Source: Paenibacillus sp. HGH0039
GTDB taxonomy: Bacteria > Bacillota > Bacilli > Paenibacillales > NBRC-103111
Direction of reading: 5' to 3'
Length of the DNA stretch: 38,701 nt
Assembly: GCF_000411255.1 (NCBI RefSeq)
Contig: NZ_KE150412.1
Coordinates: 1,790,206-1,828,906, forward strand
Both the position numbers and the translations under genes were made by a program. Shown piece by piece: positions 7,577 to 16,030 of this stretch. Positions within the stretch are counted from its first letter, which is position 1. Each line of letters opens with the position of its first letter. The notes under the pieces were generated by a model. That model did not search any database and was not told where the DNA came from. It saw only the letters and a list, made by a program, of their open reading frames with translations.

Positions 7577-8620
7577 TTAATTCCCCGGCCGCGGGTTGGA
7601 GGAAGCACGGACGACGAGCTTCGTGGAAAGCCGTTCATGGAACGAATCGGGCAGCTCGCCCTCTTCCGGGGAAGCATTGATCCGCTTCAGCAGCGCATCG
7701 GCCGCGAGAAGTCCCATCTCGAAGAACGGAACATAAACGGAGGTCAGCGGCGGATCGCTGAGCTTGGCGGCTTCGGAATCGTCATATCCGACGATGGCAA
7801 GATCTTCTCCGGGGACGATGCCCCGTTCTTTCAGGCCCTGCATGAGGCCGACCGCCATCCGGTCGTTCGATGAGAATACCGCATCGACACGGCCGCCGAG
7901 TTCGGCAATCCGTGCCGCCGCCGCATAGCCGCTTGTCCGGCTGTAGTTGCCTTCCAAAATCAGCTCGGGCTCCGGCGCCAGACCCGCTTCGTTCAAGGCC
8001 CGGTAATAGCCCCGCAGACGGTCCGCGCTGTTCGAATATTGCGGCGATCCGTTCAGAAACGCGATCCGCCGGTACCCGCCTTCCAGCAAGTGCTTGACCG
8101 CCTCGTAGCAGCCCTGCTCATGATCGGCGTCCACAACGCTGTAGGTCTCCCCTTCGTAGTGCTGATTGATCAGCACGAACGGCATTCCCTGACGATCGAG
8201 TTCCCGGAACCCTTCCCGCTGTGCGGGCACGTCCAGCGCCCCCAAAAAAATACACCCGTCCACTTTGCGGGAACGGTAAGGCTCCGTGTAATCCACGGAT
8301 TCGTGGGGAGAACGGAACATGACCAGCATATCGCAGCCGTGCCTGCGGACCCCTTCGCCTATTCCGCTCAATATTTCCGAGAAATAATACGTCGAAAACA
8401 GATGCACCTTCGGCACATACGGCAGAATCAGGCCGATATGACCGCTTTTCCCCAGAGCGAAGCTGCGGGCCACCGCATTGGGATGATAGTTCAGCTCCTT
8501 GGCGGCCGCCAATACTTTCTGCTTCGTGCTTTCCTTCATAGGCCCTACATTGTTAAAAACGCGGGAAACCGTCGCTTCGGATACACCCGCCATCTTTGCC
8601 ACATCTTTTCTCGTCACCAT
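7577..8620 (-). CDS. LacI-family transcriptional regulator
   Basis: A 347-residue regulator of the LacI/GalR family. An N-terminal helix-turn-helix (TRKDVAKMAGVSEATVSRVF, residues 3-22) and hinge helix (~48-58, HPNAVARSFA) are followed by a periplasmic-binding-protein-like sugar-sensing domain: GLILPY, VDGCIFLGAL, FVLINQHYEG, RIAFLNGSP, DAVFSSNDRMAVGLMQGL, AIVGYDDSEAA and PPLTSVYVPFFEMG are all in family order. Effector and target genes are unknown; no sugar transporter or catabolic gene adjoins it in this window, so it may act elsewhere or on itself. The ATG at 8620 follows AAGGGG. Two inverted repeats lie upstream at 8711-8727 and 8757-8776 and could be operators. Confidence 0.92.
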   Translation of the reverse strand: MVTRKDVAKMAGVSEATVSRVFNNVGPMKESTKQKVLAAAKELNYHPNAVARSFALGKSGHIGLILPYVPKVHLFSTYYFSEILSGIGEGVRRHGCDMLVMFRSPHESVDYTEPYRSRKVDGCIFLGALDVPAQREGFRELDRQGMPFVLINQHYEGETYSVVDADHEQGCYEAVKHLLEGGYRRIAFLNGSPQYSNSADRLRGYYRALNEAGLAPEPELILEGNYSRTSGYAAAARIAELGGRVDAVFSSNDRMAVGLMQGLKERGIVPGEDLAIVGYDDSEAAKLSDPPLTSVYVPFFEMGLLAADALLKRINASPEEGELPDSFHERLSTKLVVRASSNPRPGN

Positions 8621-8710
8621 GCCGCTACCCCTTAGCTGGCGTTCCTTACCGCCCAGTTTCTATGGATATTTCGATGAAAATATACTTAGTTGGATCATAA
8701 TCGTTCGATT

Positions 8711-8727
8711 CGATAAGATCGTTATCG
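8711..8727. promoter_or_regulatory. Candidate operator, inverted repeat
   Basis: CGATAA, a 5-nt centre (GATCG), then TTATCG. Read on the minus strand it also forms part of two related 12-mers, ACGATAACGATC and ACGATTATGATC (10 of 12 identical). About 90 nt upstream of the LacI-family start codon. Binding by that regulator is inference. Confidence 0.4.
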
Positions 8728-8756
8728 TTTATTGTAAGAAATTTTTCGGATAAAAT

Positions 8757-8776
8757 AAATGAACACGCGTTCATTT
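8757..8776. promoter_or_regulatory. Candidate operator, 8-bp perfect inverted repeat
   Basis: AAATGAAC, 4-nt centre ACGC, GTTCATTT. It lies between the LacI-family gene and the divergent response-regulator gene. It is not followed by a T-run, so it is more likely a protein site than a terminator. Confidence 0.4.
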
Positions 8777-8790
8777 TCTCATATCAAGCG

Positions 8791-8824
8791 GCTTTCCGTC
8801 AATCGGCTGCAGGTGCTTTCCGTC
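8791..8824. promoter_or_regulatory. Direct repeats upstream of the response regulator
   Basis: The 10-mer GCTTTCCGTC occurs at 8791-8800 and again at 8815-8824, 24 bp apart and upstream of a candidate -10 at 8867. OmpR-family regulators bind direct repeats and often autoregulate, so this is a plausible self-binding site; that is inference. Confidence 0.35.
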
Positions 8825-8863
8825 TGCTCCGGCCCTACTTGCGCTCGCCTATCCGACCGACTA

Positions 8864-8872
8864 TGCTAAGAT
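8864..8872 (+). promoter_or_regulatory. Candidate extended -10 promoter of the two-component operon
   Basis: TGC-TAAGAT (TG at 8864-8865, hexamer 8867-8872), about 100 nt before the response-regulator start codon. No good -35, consistent with an activated promoter. Confidence 0.4.
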
Positions 8873-8979
8873 TATGAAAGCGCCCTAAAACAAGCTGCGC
8901 GCGCAGCATCGAACAACAATCACGGTTGCGGCCAAAGCCCGCCAGGACAACCGCTTGTCATATAAGGAGTTGAGCGAAA

Positions 8980-9705
8980 ATGAAACTGCTCGTCGTGGAA
9001 GACGACCGGTCGGTGTGCGAAATGCTCCGCCCTTTTCTGGAACGCGAAGGGACCGTTACGTTCGTGCATACGGGCTCCGAAGCCGAATCCCTGATCCGTG
9101 AAGCCTCCTGGAACCTGATTATCCTGGACTGGATGCTTCCGAACCGCAGCGGGATTGAGCTGTGCCGGATGATCCGCACGACACAGGACACCCCCGTTAT
9201 TCTGCTGACGGCCCGCGGAGAAGAAGGCGACCGCGTACTCGGACTGGAATCCGGCGCGGACGATTATATCACGAAGCCGTTCAGTCCGCTGGAGCTTCTC
9301 GCACGCATCAAAGCGATTATGCGCCGCTATCACAGCGGGCCCGGCAGTATGGCCGACAACGGTGCCGCGGAGTCCGCTTTCCCGGAGGATCTTGTCGAAG
9401 ACAACGGAGAGCGGCTCGTCCACAAAGATATCAAAGTCGATACGAGCACGCGCGAGGTCTACGTCGGCCCGGATAAATTCACGAACCTGACGCCCCGGGA
9501 ATTCGATCTGATCTCCCTGCTCGTCCGCTATCCCAAACGCGTGTTTACCCGGGAGCAGCTTCTCGAAGCTGTGTGGGGGTACGACTTTTACGGGGATGAA
9601 CGCACGGTCGATGTCCACATCAAGAGACTCCGCACCAAAATCGGCAGCGCCGAGAGGCCGTTGATCGCCACGGTCTGGGGAGTCGGCTACAAATTGGAGG
9701 AATAA
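8980..9705 (+). CDS. OmpR/PhoB-family response regulator
   Basis: DNA-binding response regulator, 241 residues. The receiver domain (1-~115) has the acidic pair VVEDD (8-9), phospho-acceptor D50 (LIILDWMLP), T77 and K99 (TKPFSP). A linker of ~25 residues, rich in G, A, E and D, precedes a winged-helix DNA-binding domain (~140-240) with LTPREFDLISLL, VFTREQLLEAVWG and RTVDVHIKRLRTKIG. The ATG at 8980 follows AAGGAG by ~11 nt. The kinase gene starts one nucleotide after its stop, so the pair is a translationally coupled operon. The stimulus cannot be told from sequence; the linker is somewhat longer than in PhoP-type regulators. Confidence 0.95.
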   Translation: MKLLVVEDDRSVCEMLRPFLEREGTVTFVHTGSEAESLIREASWNLIILDWMLPNRSGIELCRMIRTTQDTPVILLTARGEEGDRVLGLESGADDYITKPFSPLELLARIKAIMRRYHSGPGSMADNGAAESAFPEDLVEDNGERLVHKDIKVDTSTREVYVGPDKFTNLTPREFDLISLLVRYPKRVFTREQLLEAVWGYDFYGDERTVDVHIKRLRTKIGSAERPLIATVWGVGYKLEE

Positions 9706-9706
9706 G

Positions 9707-11203
9707 ATGAAGTTCAGGCTGATTCCGACCCGGCACCGCTTCACGTTTTTCCAGAGACAGTTTGTCTCGCTGCTTTTCCTGTCTCTGCTTGTTCTCGTGC
9801 TCGTCAGTTTTATTTTCGTCTATCTGTTCAAGATCCACATTTACGACGAGAAAACGGAAGAGCTCGAGAGCGCCGGTGACACGATTTCGCGGCTGATCCT
9901 CCGGGAGGAAGTCGTGCCCGAATTGACGCTGAGCGCCTACCGCACGGTTCTGAGGGAGCGCGGCATTTCCTTTATCGCCATGAATGCGAAAGGGCAGCTT
10001 TATTTTAAAGACCAGCGCACCACTCCTCCGACGTTCCGGTCCAAAACGTTCATGGACAGCCTGCTCGCCCAGATCCCCAAGCTTCAGAGCGGCAAAGCCC
10101 TGATCGTGGAAGAAAGCGGACCGGACCCCTATCTCGTATATCCGTACGAGCTTAAATTAAAGCATTCCGACGGCAAAAATTATTTATTTGTCATGTCTCC
10201 GGTCAAAGGAATGACGCAGACGCTCTCCCGCGTTTACGAAATGGTCGTGCTCGCCGGTATCGTGGTTTTTGTGCTCGCCATGATCGTCGCGCTTATCGTT
10301 TCGCGCAATATGAGCCGGGCCGTCCTTTCGATCCGGCAGGCCACCCGGCGCATCGCCGACGGGCGGTACGATGCGCGCTGCGATCTCGCGCGGACGGACG
10401 AGCTGGGGGATCTCTCCCGGGATTTCAACCGGATGGCGGAACAGTTGGAGTTCACTTCTCATAAGCTGGAGCGTATCGAAATCAAGCGGAGGCGTTTTAT
10501 TACCGATGTGACGCACGAACTGAGAACGCCGCTCACCTCGATCCGGGGGATTGTCGAAGGTCTGAAAAGCGAGTACATCACCGGACACGAAGAGCAGGTC
10601 AAATACTACGGCATCATTGAGCAGGAAACGCTCCGGCTTATCCGTCTCATCAACGAACTGCTGGATATGGAAAAAATACAAAACGGCCTCATCACGCTGC
10701 GCCGTGAGTATTATCCGTTGAATGATTTGCTTGAAGTGCTGAAAGAGTCCTTCGAATTCCTGATCGGGGACAAAGACCTTCATCTGGAAATCGACTGCCC
10801 TCCGGACACGTTGATTTACGGCGATTATGACCGTTTAACGCAAATTTTGATTAATCTGATTAAAAACAGCATCCAGTTCACGTCTCACGGCACCATCCGT
10901 ATGACGGCAAGACAGACGGAGACCGCCACCGAGCTGAGCATCTCGGACACGGGACGGGGGATGACCGCCGAGGAGATGGAGCAGATCTGGGATCGTTTCT
11001 ACAAGGCCGATCCTTCCCGCTCCAAAGACCGGAGCGAAACCGGCCTCGGGCTTTCGATCGTGAAGCGGCTCATGGAGGCGCACGACGCCGAAATACGCGT
11101 GTCGAGCGTGCCCGGCCAAGGCACCACGTTCCGCCTGCGTTTTCCCGTCAAGCCGGGAGAAGCGGCTCATGCGGGAGAGTTGCCGGGAGAAGGAGAAGTC
11201 TAA
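9707..11203 (+). CDS. Membrane sensor histidine kinase
   Basis: Partner kinase of the regulator at 8980, 498 residues. TM1 at ~20-42 and TM2 at ~178-199 enclose an extracytoplasmic sensor domain of ~135 residues. A HAMP domain (~200-252) leads to the dimerisation/phosphoacceptor domain with H270 (DVTHELRTP), then the HATPase domain with N-box N387 (LINLIKNSIQF), G1 box DTGRGM (414-419), F-box region WDRFYKADPSRS and G2 box GLGLS (446-450). The ATG at 9707 uses a GGAGG that overlaps the end of the regulator gene. It ends at 11203, with ~110 nt before the convergent terminator. The overall layout resembles many Firmicute kinases of the PhoR/ResE class, but the sensor domain is not one I can name. 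Confidence 0.94.
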   Translation: MKFRLIPTRHRFTFFQRQFVSLLFLSLLVLVLVSFIFVYLFKIHIYDEKTEELESAGDTISRLILREEVVPELTLSAYRTVLRERGISFIAMNAKGQLYFKDQRTTPPTFRSKTFMDSLLAQIPKLQSGKALIVEESGPDPYLVYPYELKLKHSDGKNYLFVMSPVKGMTQTLSRVYEMVVLAGIVVFVLAMIVALIVSRNMSRAVLSIRQATRRIADGRYDARCDLARTDELGDLSRDFNRMAEQLEFTSHKLERIEIKRRRFITDVTHELRTPLTSIRGIVEGLKSEYITGHEEQVKYYGIIEQETLRLIRLINELLDMEKIQNGLITLRREYYPLNDLLEVLKESFEFLIGDKDLHLEIDCPPDTLIYGDYDRLTQILINLIKNSIQFTSHGTIRMTARQTETATELSISDTGRGMTAEEMEQIWDRFYKADPSRSKDRSETGLGLSIVKRLMEAHDAEIRVSSVPGQGTTFRLRFPVKPGEAAHAGELPGEGEV

Positions 11204-11314
11204 GAGCGGCGGCTTTCGGCGCTTGGCCTGTTCTTCTTCGCTGCTCGTTCTTCCCGGTATCCGGCTGTAAGGTTTGCGGTTTACGATGCAGTTCTTCCGA
11301 TGCCCCTCCAACCA

Positions 11315-11351
11315 AAACGGCCCGGCTGACACCGCCCGGCCGTTTCTTTTT
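11315..11351. terminator. Terminator between the kinase and YheC/YheD genes
   Basis: AAACGGCC (11315-11322) pairs with GGCCGTTT (11338-11345), followed by CTTTTT on the plus strand; extra inner CG pairs are possible. The minus strand reads into TTTT as well, so it can serve both convergent genes. Confidence 0.75.
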
Positions 11352-12100
11352 CATTTGCGTTTGTTGTACTTGTAGTACCGCAGTACCTTCGCGTAGATCC
11401 GCTTATCCTTCAGGACTTTAAAAATATACGGGTCCGGCTTCGTATTCACTTCCAACACCCACGGCTTAAGTTCCTGATCGACAGCGACATCCAGCCCGAT
11501 TTCCCGGATACCCGGATACTTCGAACGGAGAGCATGAGCGGTGCCGAGAGCCAGCCGTTTAAGCTTGGCTTTGAAGCGCTTCAACTCTTCGGCGTCCAGA
11601 TAGGAGCCGAGTAAGGTCTCAACGGAACGCAGCTGTCCTCCGCTGTGGTAGTTCGTAACCACCTTGCCGGTTTGGGAAACTCTGCCGATCATACCGCTTG
11701 TTTCCCATTGCCCGGCCGGATTGATCTGCACCATGACCCGCAAATCGAACACGTTCTTGTCATGCTTCAGCATGCGGATACCCTTTTGGACTAAATATTT
11801 GCGTCCAACCGTTGCCGTCTTCAGCGATTGATACAGGTCCTCGCAAGTTTCAAAGCTCCGGGTCGTCTTCCGGTGCTGATACCGGTAAGGCTTGGCATCT
11901 TGTTTGTTATAATCCACCCGCATTACACCCCTGCCGAACGTCCCGCAGTCGGGTTTCACGTACACCATGCGATATTCGTTCAACATATCCCGCAGCGATT
12001 CTTCCGACAGGATCCGTGTCGCCGGTATATGAGGACGCACAGCCGTGCTGTGCAGGACAGCCTCCGTCTTTACCCACTTGCTCACGACATATCTTCTCAT
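11351..12100 (-). CDS. YheC/YheD-family ATP-grasp protein
   Basis: A 249-residue protein of the YheC/YheD family, ATP-grasp-like proteins common in Bacilli and associated with the spore coat in B. subtilis. Seen: MRRYVVSKWVKTEAV, VYVKPDCGTFGRGVMRV (ATP-binding glycine-rich segment), YLVQKGI, NVFDLRVMVQ, EIGLDVAVD and the C-terminal WVLEVNTKPDPY, whose acidic and Asn residues match ATP-grasp metal ligands. The start at 12100 is chosen because GGAGG lies 9 nt upstream; the frame extends to a TTG at 12184 without an RBS. Family members fused to a second YheC/D domain are about 360-450 residues, so this is a short, single-domain form. The enzymatic product is unknown. Divergent from the 12275 gene. 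Confidence 0.85.
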   Translation of the reverse strand: MRRYVVSKWVKTEAVLHSTAVRPHIPATRILSEESLRDMLNEYRMVYVKPDCGTFGRGVMRVDYNKQDAKPYRYQHRKTTRSFETCEDLYQSLKTATVGRKYLVQKGIRMLKHDKNVFDLRVMVQINPAGQWETSGMIGRVSQTGKVVTNYHSGGQLRSVETLLGSYLDAEELKRFKAKLKRLALGTAHALRSKYPGIREIGLDVAVDQELKPWVLEVNTKPDPYIFKVLKDKRIYAKVLRYYKYNKRK

Positions 12101-12274
12101 CCGGTGCTTCCTCCTATCATCCGCCGACATACCTGCTTGAATCAGATTATCCAAACCTGCGATTAGCTTATGAGGCCGGGCCAAGGACTGTCACGGACAA
12201 ACGCCTGCCGCCGGGAAAATGCAACCTTGCAGGCCAAAAGGCCGTTAATAGGGAAAAGAAGCGAGGTGTATCCC

Positions 12275-12994
12275 GTGAGAAAAAAGTACGGTTTACCGAC
12301 CGTCGTCCTGTTCTTCTTGGCGGGCTTGATCGGCCTGCTGCTAAATCCCTATCAAGCGAGTGCGCTGGACTACGCGCTGATTCCGCTTAGACAGCTGGAG
12401 GAAGAGTCCGACGTCATTGTAACGGGGACAGTACTGCGGGAACAGAAATCCGGCATGGATAACGCTTACACACTCCAGCTTGATCAAATCCTTAAGGGCG
12501 ATACGAATGTCAGGACGCCCATCAAGGTTAACGTGCTTCAATTTTCCGACGAAGGCAAAATGTTTCCGGGCGAGCGGTACCTGCTTCTTCTCAAAGCCGG
12601 AAGCCCTTTTATCGTAAGCGGGGTCCATCAAGGATTGATCCGGCTTTCCGGCGTAAAACCTTTCTCCCGGTTTTACACCCCCGATGAGATCACGGCTCTT
12701 CTGGACAAACTCGGCGCAAAGTACAAGGAATCCTCCTCGGCCGAACCTGCTTCACCCCCACCTGAAAATGCTTCTCCCTCCCCCGATTCTGTTACGGACG
12801 GGGTGCGGCCGACCGAACGGGCGGCCCCGGGTCCCTGGGAGGAAAGAAAGCCCGCGGAACCTTATCTTCTCTCGGAGTGGTACGGGCCTCTCTTCCTGGC
12901 CGCAGGTCTGGCAACCGGTACCATAACCGCCTTTGCAGCCGAAAAACGGGCCCGCAAACAACAAACGGAGCGGGACAGCCACGCCCCGGACTAG
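12275..12994 (+). CDS. Membrane-anchored extracytoplasmic hypothetical protein
   Basis: I do not recognise this 239-residue protein by name. The start is GTG at 12275, with GAGGTG a few nt upstream; upstream starts lack an RBS. It has a signal sequence (VVLFFLAGLIGLLLNPYQASA, likely cut near residue 30), an extracytoplasmic beta-rich domain (~31-150: LRQLEEESDVIVTGTVL, YTLQLDQILKGD, FPGERYLLLLKAGSPF), a low-complexity Pro/Ser/Glu linker (~155-195), and a C-terminal membrane helix (~203-222: YGPLFLAAGLATGTITAF) ending in basic residues. The folded part resembles small secreted OB-like domains found in Bacilli (inference). It is flanked by a divergent YheC/D gene and a convergent prfC, with no operon partner. 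Confidence 0.75.
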   Translation: MRKKYGLPTVVLFFLAGLIGLLLNPYQASALDYALIPLRQLEEESDVIVTGTVLREQKSGMDNAYTLQLDQILKGDTNVRTPIKVNVLQFSDEGKMFPGERYLLLLKAGSPFIVSGVHQGLIRLSGVKPFSRFYTPDEITALLDKLGAKYKESSSAEPASPPPENASPSPDSVTDGVRPTERAAPGPWEERKPAEPYLLSEWYGPLFLAAGLATGTITAFAAEKRARKQQTERDSHAPD

Positions 12995-13011
12995 CGCGGA
13001 AGCATTCAAAA

Positions 13012-13045
13012 AAAGCCATCCCGCCCAAATCGGCGGAATGGCTTT
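13012..13045. terminator. Bidirectional terminator between the 12275 gene and prfC
   Basis: Arms 13012-13025 (AAAGCCATCCCGCC) and 13032-13045 (GGCGGAATGGCTTT) pair with one C-A mismatch. Reading the minus strand it is followed by seven T, so it is strongest as the prfC terminator. Confidence 0.85.
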
Positions 13046-13098
13046 CGTTTAATACGGAGGAGCGGGGAATCAACCACCACCCGGTCCTCCTTGTTTAT

Positions 13099-14688
13099 TT
13101 AAGGCGCGTTTGTCAGGAACTGCGCATTCGGATTTTTCTCCATGGCGGACCGCAGGGCGTACTCGCTCTCGAACAGGGCAACATAGTTGCCTTTCTTGTC
13201 CGTGACAAGCTGCGAGTTGATGCGGAAGCGGGACGGGTCGATCTTCTCGTCGATAATCCATCTCGCGAACTGGAAGCCCAGGCGCTGAAGCTGGATATCT
13301 ACCCCGTACTCGGCCTTCATCCGGTGCTCGAACACTTCGAACTGAAGCTGGCCGACTACCCCGAGAATCGTATCGTCAAACGCTCCGGTAGTCCGGAACA
13401 CTTGGATGGTTCCTTCCTCCGTAAGCTGGTCGATTCCCTTCTGATACTGTTTGTGCTTCAAGGCGTTCTTGACGGTTACTTTGCTGAAAATTTCCGGCGA
13501 GAACGTAGGCAGCTCATCGAACACGATTTCTTCCTTCTGGCTGAGAGAATCCCCGATTCTGAAAATACCCGGGTCGAACAACCCGATGATATCTCCCGGA
13601 TACGCCTCCTCCACAATGTCGCGGTCCTGTGCAAGAAACTGCTGCGGCTGAGAAAGCTTAATTTCCTTCCCGGCACGCACATGCTTCACAGACATGCCTC
13701 TCTGGAATTTGCCCGACACGATCCGCAGGAACGCGATCCGGTCCCGGTGAGCCGGATTCATGTTGGCCTGGATTTTGAACACATACCCCGAGAAGTTCTC
13801 TTTGGTCGGCTCTACCATTTCGCCCTGCGTGTTTTTACGCGGCTCCGGAGCCGGCGCCAGTTCCAGGAAGTTTTCCAGGAACGTCTGGACGCCGAAGTTG
13901 TTGACGGCACTCCCGAAAAATACCGGCGTCAGCTCGCCTTTCATCACTTTCTCGTAATCAAACGGGTCCCCGGCAACGTCCAGAAGCTCCAGCTCTTGTC
14001 CGAGCTGCTCGTACATATGCTCGCCCGCGATTTCCTTGATCACCGGGTCCTCGTAGCCTTCTACCTTGCGGACGGCAACCTGCTTATGATCGTCGCCCTG
14101 GAACAGCTCCAATTGGGTCCGCTGGCGGTCGTATACGCCGCAGAACCGCTTGCCCATGCCGATCGGCCAGTTCATGGGGTACGAACGGATACCGAGAACC
14201 TGCTCCAATTCTTCCAACAGCTCGAACGGATCACGACCTTCACGGTCGAGTTTGTTAATAAACGTGAATATCGGAATGCCTCTCATGCGGCATACCTGGA
14301 ACAGCTTGATCGTCTGAGCCTCGACGCCCTTCGCAACGTCGATCAGCATCACCGCGCTGTCTGCGGCGGTTAAGGTACGGTACGTATCTTCACTGAAATC
14401 CTGGTGACCCGGGGTATCCAGAATGTTGATCTTGTGTCCGAGATAATCGAACTGCATAACGGACGACGTAACGGAGATCCCCCGCTGTTTCTCGATCTCC
14501 ATCCAGTCGGAAGTCGCATATTTGCCGACCTTGCGGCCTTTAACTGTTCCGGCGAGACGGATCGCGCCTCCGAAGAGCAGCAGCTTTTCCGTCAGTGTAG
14601 TTTTACCCGCATCGGGGTGGGAAATAATGGCGAACGTGCGGCGCTTGGCCGCCTCGGTTTGAAGCTCTTTTTGTAAAGGTGTACTCAT
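13099..14688 (-). CDS. prfC: Peptide chain release factor 3 (RF3)
   Basis: Cytosolic translational GTPase that removes RF1/RF2 from the ribosome after termination; 529 residues, matching the family length. GTPase motifs are intact: G1 HPDAGKTTLTE, switch region RGISVTSSVMQF, G3 DTPGHQDFSEDTYRTL, and G4 NKLDREGRDPFELL; the RF3-specific C-terminal domain follows (VVGQLQFEVFEHRMKAEYGVD). The start at 14688 (MSTPLQKELQTEAAKRRTFA) follows AAGGAT by 7 nt; an in-frame ATG at 14721 lacks an RBS. It lies 67 nt downstream of the metallophosphoesterase gene on the same strand and may be read from that promoter. prfC is common in Paenibacillus relatives but absent from B. subtilis 168 as far as I recall. 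Confidence 0.96.
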   Translation of the reverse strand: MSTPLQKELQTEAAKRRTFAIISHPDAGKTTLTEKLLLFGGAIRLAGTVKGRKVGKYATSDWMEIEKQRGISVTSSVMQFDYLGHKINILDTPGHQDFSEDTYRTLTAADSAVMLIDVAKGVEAQTIKLFQVCRMRGIPIFTFINKLDREGRDPFELLEELEQVLGIRSYPMNWPIGMGKRFCGVYDRQRTQLELFQGDDHKQVAVRKVEGYEDPVIKEIAGEHMYEQLGQELELLDVAGDPFDYEKVMKGELTPVFFGSAVNNFGVQTFLENFLELAPAPEPRKNTQGEMVEPTKENFSGYVFKIQANMNPAHRDRIAFLRIVSGKFQRGMSVKHVRAGKEIKLSQPQQFLAQDRDIVEEAYPGDIIGLFDPGIFRIGDSLSQKEEIVFDELPTFSPEIFSKVTVKNALKHKQYQKGIDQLTEEGTIQVFRTTGAFDDTILGVVGQLQFEVFEHRMKAEYGVDIQLQRLGFQFARWIIDEKIDPSRFRINSQLVTDKKGNYVALFESEYALRSAMEKNPNAQFLTNAP

Positions 14689-14755
14689 GGTTGGATCCTT
14701 CCTGCTTTCTCTATAGTTCATCTTATGCCGCGGCCCGCTTCCGGTGCCTGCGGCG

Positions 14756-15838
14756 TCACACGCTCTTCTTGTTTAATGCGATCGTCCAGTGCGCTTCCTT
14801 CAGCCATCTGCGCTGGGCGTATTCGCGGCCGCGGACCACGACCTTATTCTCGAAGACCTGGACGTAAAGACCTTGCGTCTTCGATTTTCGGGCATCCGGC
14901 AGAGCCTTGTTCAATGTCCGGCCGACCGATGAGTTGTGAAAATAATGAAACGGCTCCTGCAAATAGTGGGCCGATCCGTTCTGGAAATCCTGATGACGGT
15001 GCCCGCAGAAAACGAAAACGTTCTTGTACGGGGCGATCAGCTCCCGGATTTCCTTGCCGCGGACGATCTGGTGGCTTCCTCCGCTGCGTCCCTGCATCGG
15101 CAGAGGCTGGTGGATCATAATGAAGATCCGCGCCGTTTTGTCCAGTCCCGCCAGTTGGGCTTTAAACCACTCCATCTGCGCGTCCGTGTACCAGGCGCCT
15201 TCACCCGCCTCGGGCTTCTCCTGCATATAGCCTTCCTGTGAAAGCAGCAGAATGGTGCAGCCCTCCAGATCCATCCGGTTATACGGCTGTTTGTACCCGA
15301 AAAATGTTAAAAATCTTTCCCTGGCCATCGCGTCGGTCTTGCCGTTGGGCATGCCCTCCCGGTTAAACTTGCCGGCTTTGTCCAGCCAAAGATCGTAATA
15401 TTCGTGATTCCCCATATTGGCGTGCACGGGCGGAAGCTTGTACGCCTTCATAAGCCGGCCCAGCTCCTTGTAATCCCGCTCTCTCCCGTAGTCCGTACAA
15501 TCGCCGGTCAGAAAGAGAACATCCACCGGCTGCTTCATGGCCGTCATATCGCTCAAAGCGGATTTAAGATGCTCCAGAGTCAGCGGATCGTCGGGCGAAG
15601 CGTGGAGATCGCTCATAATCGCGAAAGTGGCGAGCGCCTTCCCCGCCTGCGGATCATCCGGAAGCTGAAGATCCTCTCCGGCCGGGAGCTCTTCGGCTTC
15701 TTCCGCCTGGACCACGGCAGCCTCACGGTCCGAAAGACCGGATTTCCGCCTTAATCCGCTTAATACGGTACCCGCACCGGCTCCTAGCAGAATGGCAAAA
15801 AATGCGGTCAGCCATTTGAGAAACGAGCGCCTGTCCAT
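14756..15838 (-). CDS. Tat-exported metallophosphoesterase
   Basis: A 360-residue calcineurin-like phosphoesterase. The N-terminus MDRRSFLKWLTAFFAILLGAG has a twin-arginine motif (RRSFLK, residues 3-8) followed by a hydrophobic stretch, indicating Tat export or Tat-dependent membrane anchoring. A charged linker (~30-65) precedes the catalytic domain with binuclear-metal motifs: MSDLHA (D77, H79), TGDCTDYG (D113), MGNHEYY (N144, H145), a later MIHQPLP and GHRHQD near residue 263. The start at 15838 is set by AAGGAG upstream and by the Tat motif; the frame opens 20 codons earlier without an RBS. Substrate unknown: Tat-exported relatives include PhoD-type phosphodiesterases, though this one is shorter and of the general Icc/YkuE-like layout. 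Possibly cotranscribed with prfC. Confidence 0.85.
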   Translation of the reverse strand: MDRRSFLKWLTAFFAILLGAGAGTVLSGLRRKSGLSDREAAVVQAEEAEELPAGEDLQLPDDPQAGKALATFAIMSDLHASPDDPLTLEHLKSALSDMTAMKQPVDVLFLTGDCTDYGRERDYKELGRLMKAYKLPPVHANMGNHEYYDLWLDKAGKFNREGMPNGKTDAMARERFLTFFGYKQPYNRMDLEGCTILLLSQEGYMQEKPEAGEGAWYTDAQMEWFKAQLAGLDKTARIFIMIHQPLPMQGRSGGSHQIVRGKEIRELIAPYKNVFVFCGHRHQDFQNGSAHYLQEPFHYFHNSSVGRTLNKALPDARKSKTQGLYVQVFENKVVVRGREYAQRRWLKEAHWTIALNKKSV

Positions 15839-15869
15839 CTGCCAGCTCCTTCCGGCTAAGCTTCCCCCT

Positions 15870-15875
15870 ATTATA
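15870..15875 (-). promoter_or_regulatory. Candidate -10 element of the metallophosphoesterase gene
   Basis: The minus strand reads GGT-TATAAT about 32 nt before the start codon. The hexamer is perfect but no -35 close to TTGACA is seen at 16-18 nt. Confidence 0.45.
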
Positions 15876-15965
15876 ACCCGTTTTTTGCCGCACTGCACGC
15901 GGATTCTTCAAGCGCCCTCCGAAAAAAAATCGCAAAAATAAACTAACATTTATTAGTGAAATCTA

Positions 15966-15993
15966 TAAACTTTTTACGGTAAACAACCGATTA
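15966..15993 (+). promoter_or_regulatory. Sigma-D-like promoter of the chemoreceptor gene
   Basis: TAAA (15966-15969), 16 nt, then ACCGATTA (15986-15993), which shares the CCGAT core of the sigma-D -10 consensus GCCGATAT. Sigma-D drives motility and chemotaxis genes in Bacilli, matching the downstream receptor. The start codon follows ~38 nt later. Confidence 0.55.
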
Positions 15994-16030
15994 GGTGAAA
16001 GTAAACAAATATTAAGAGATGAGGGAAATC

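Noticed and set aside
12877-14373. 498-codon open frame on the plus strand
   Set aside because: Antisense to prfC, no RBS, no recognisable domains; a GC-rich codon-mirror artefact.
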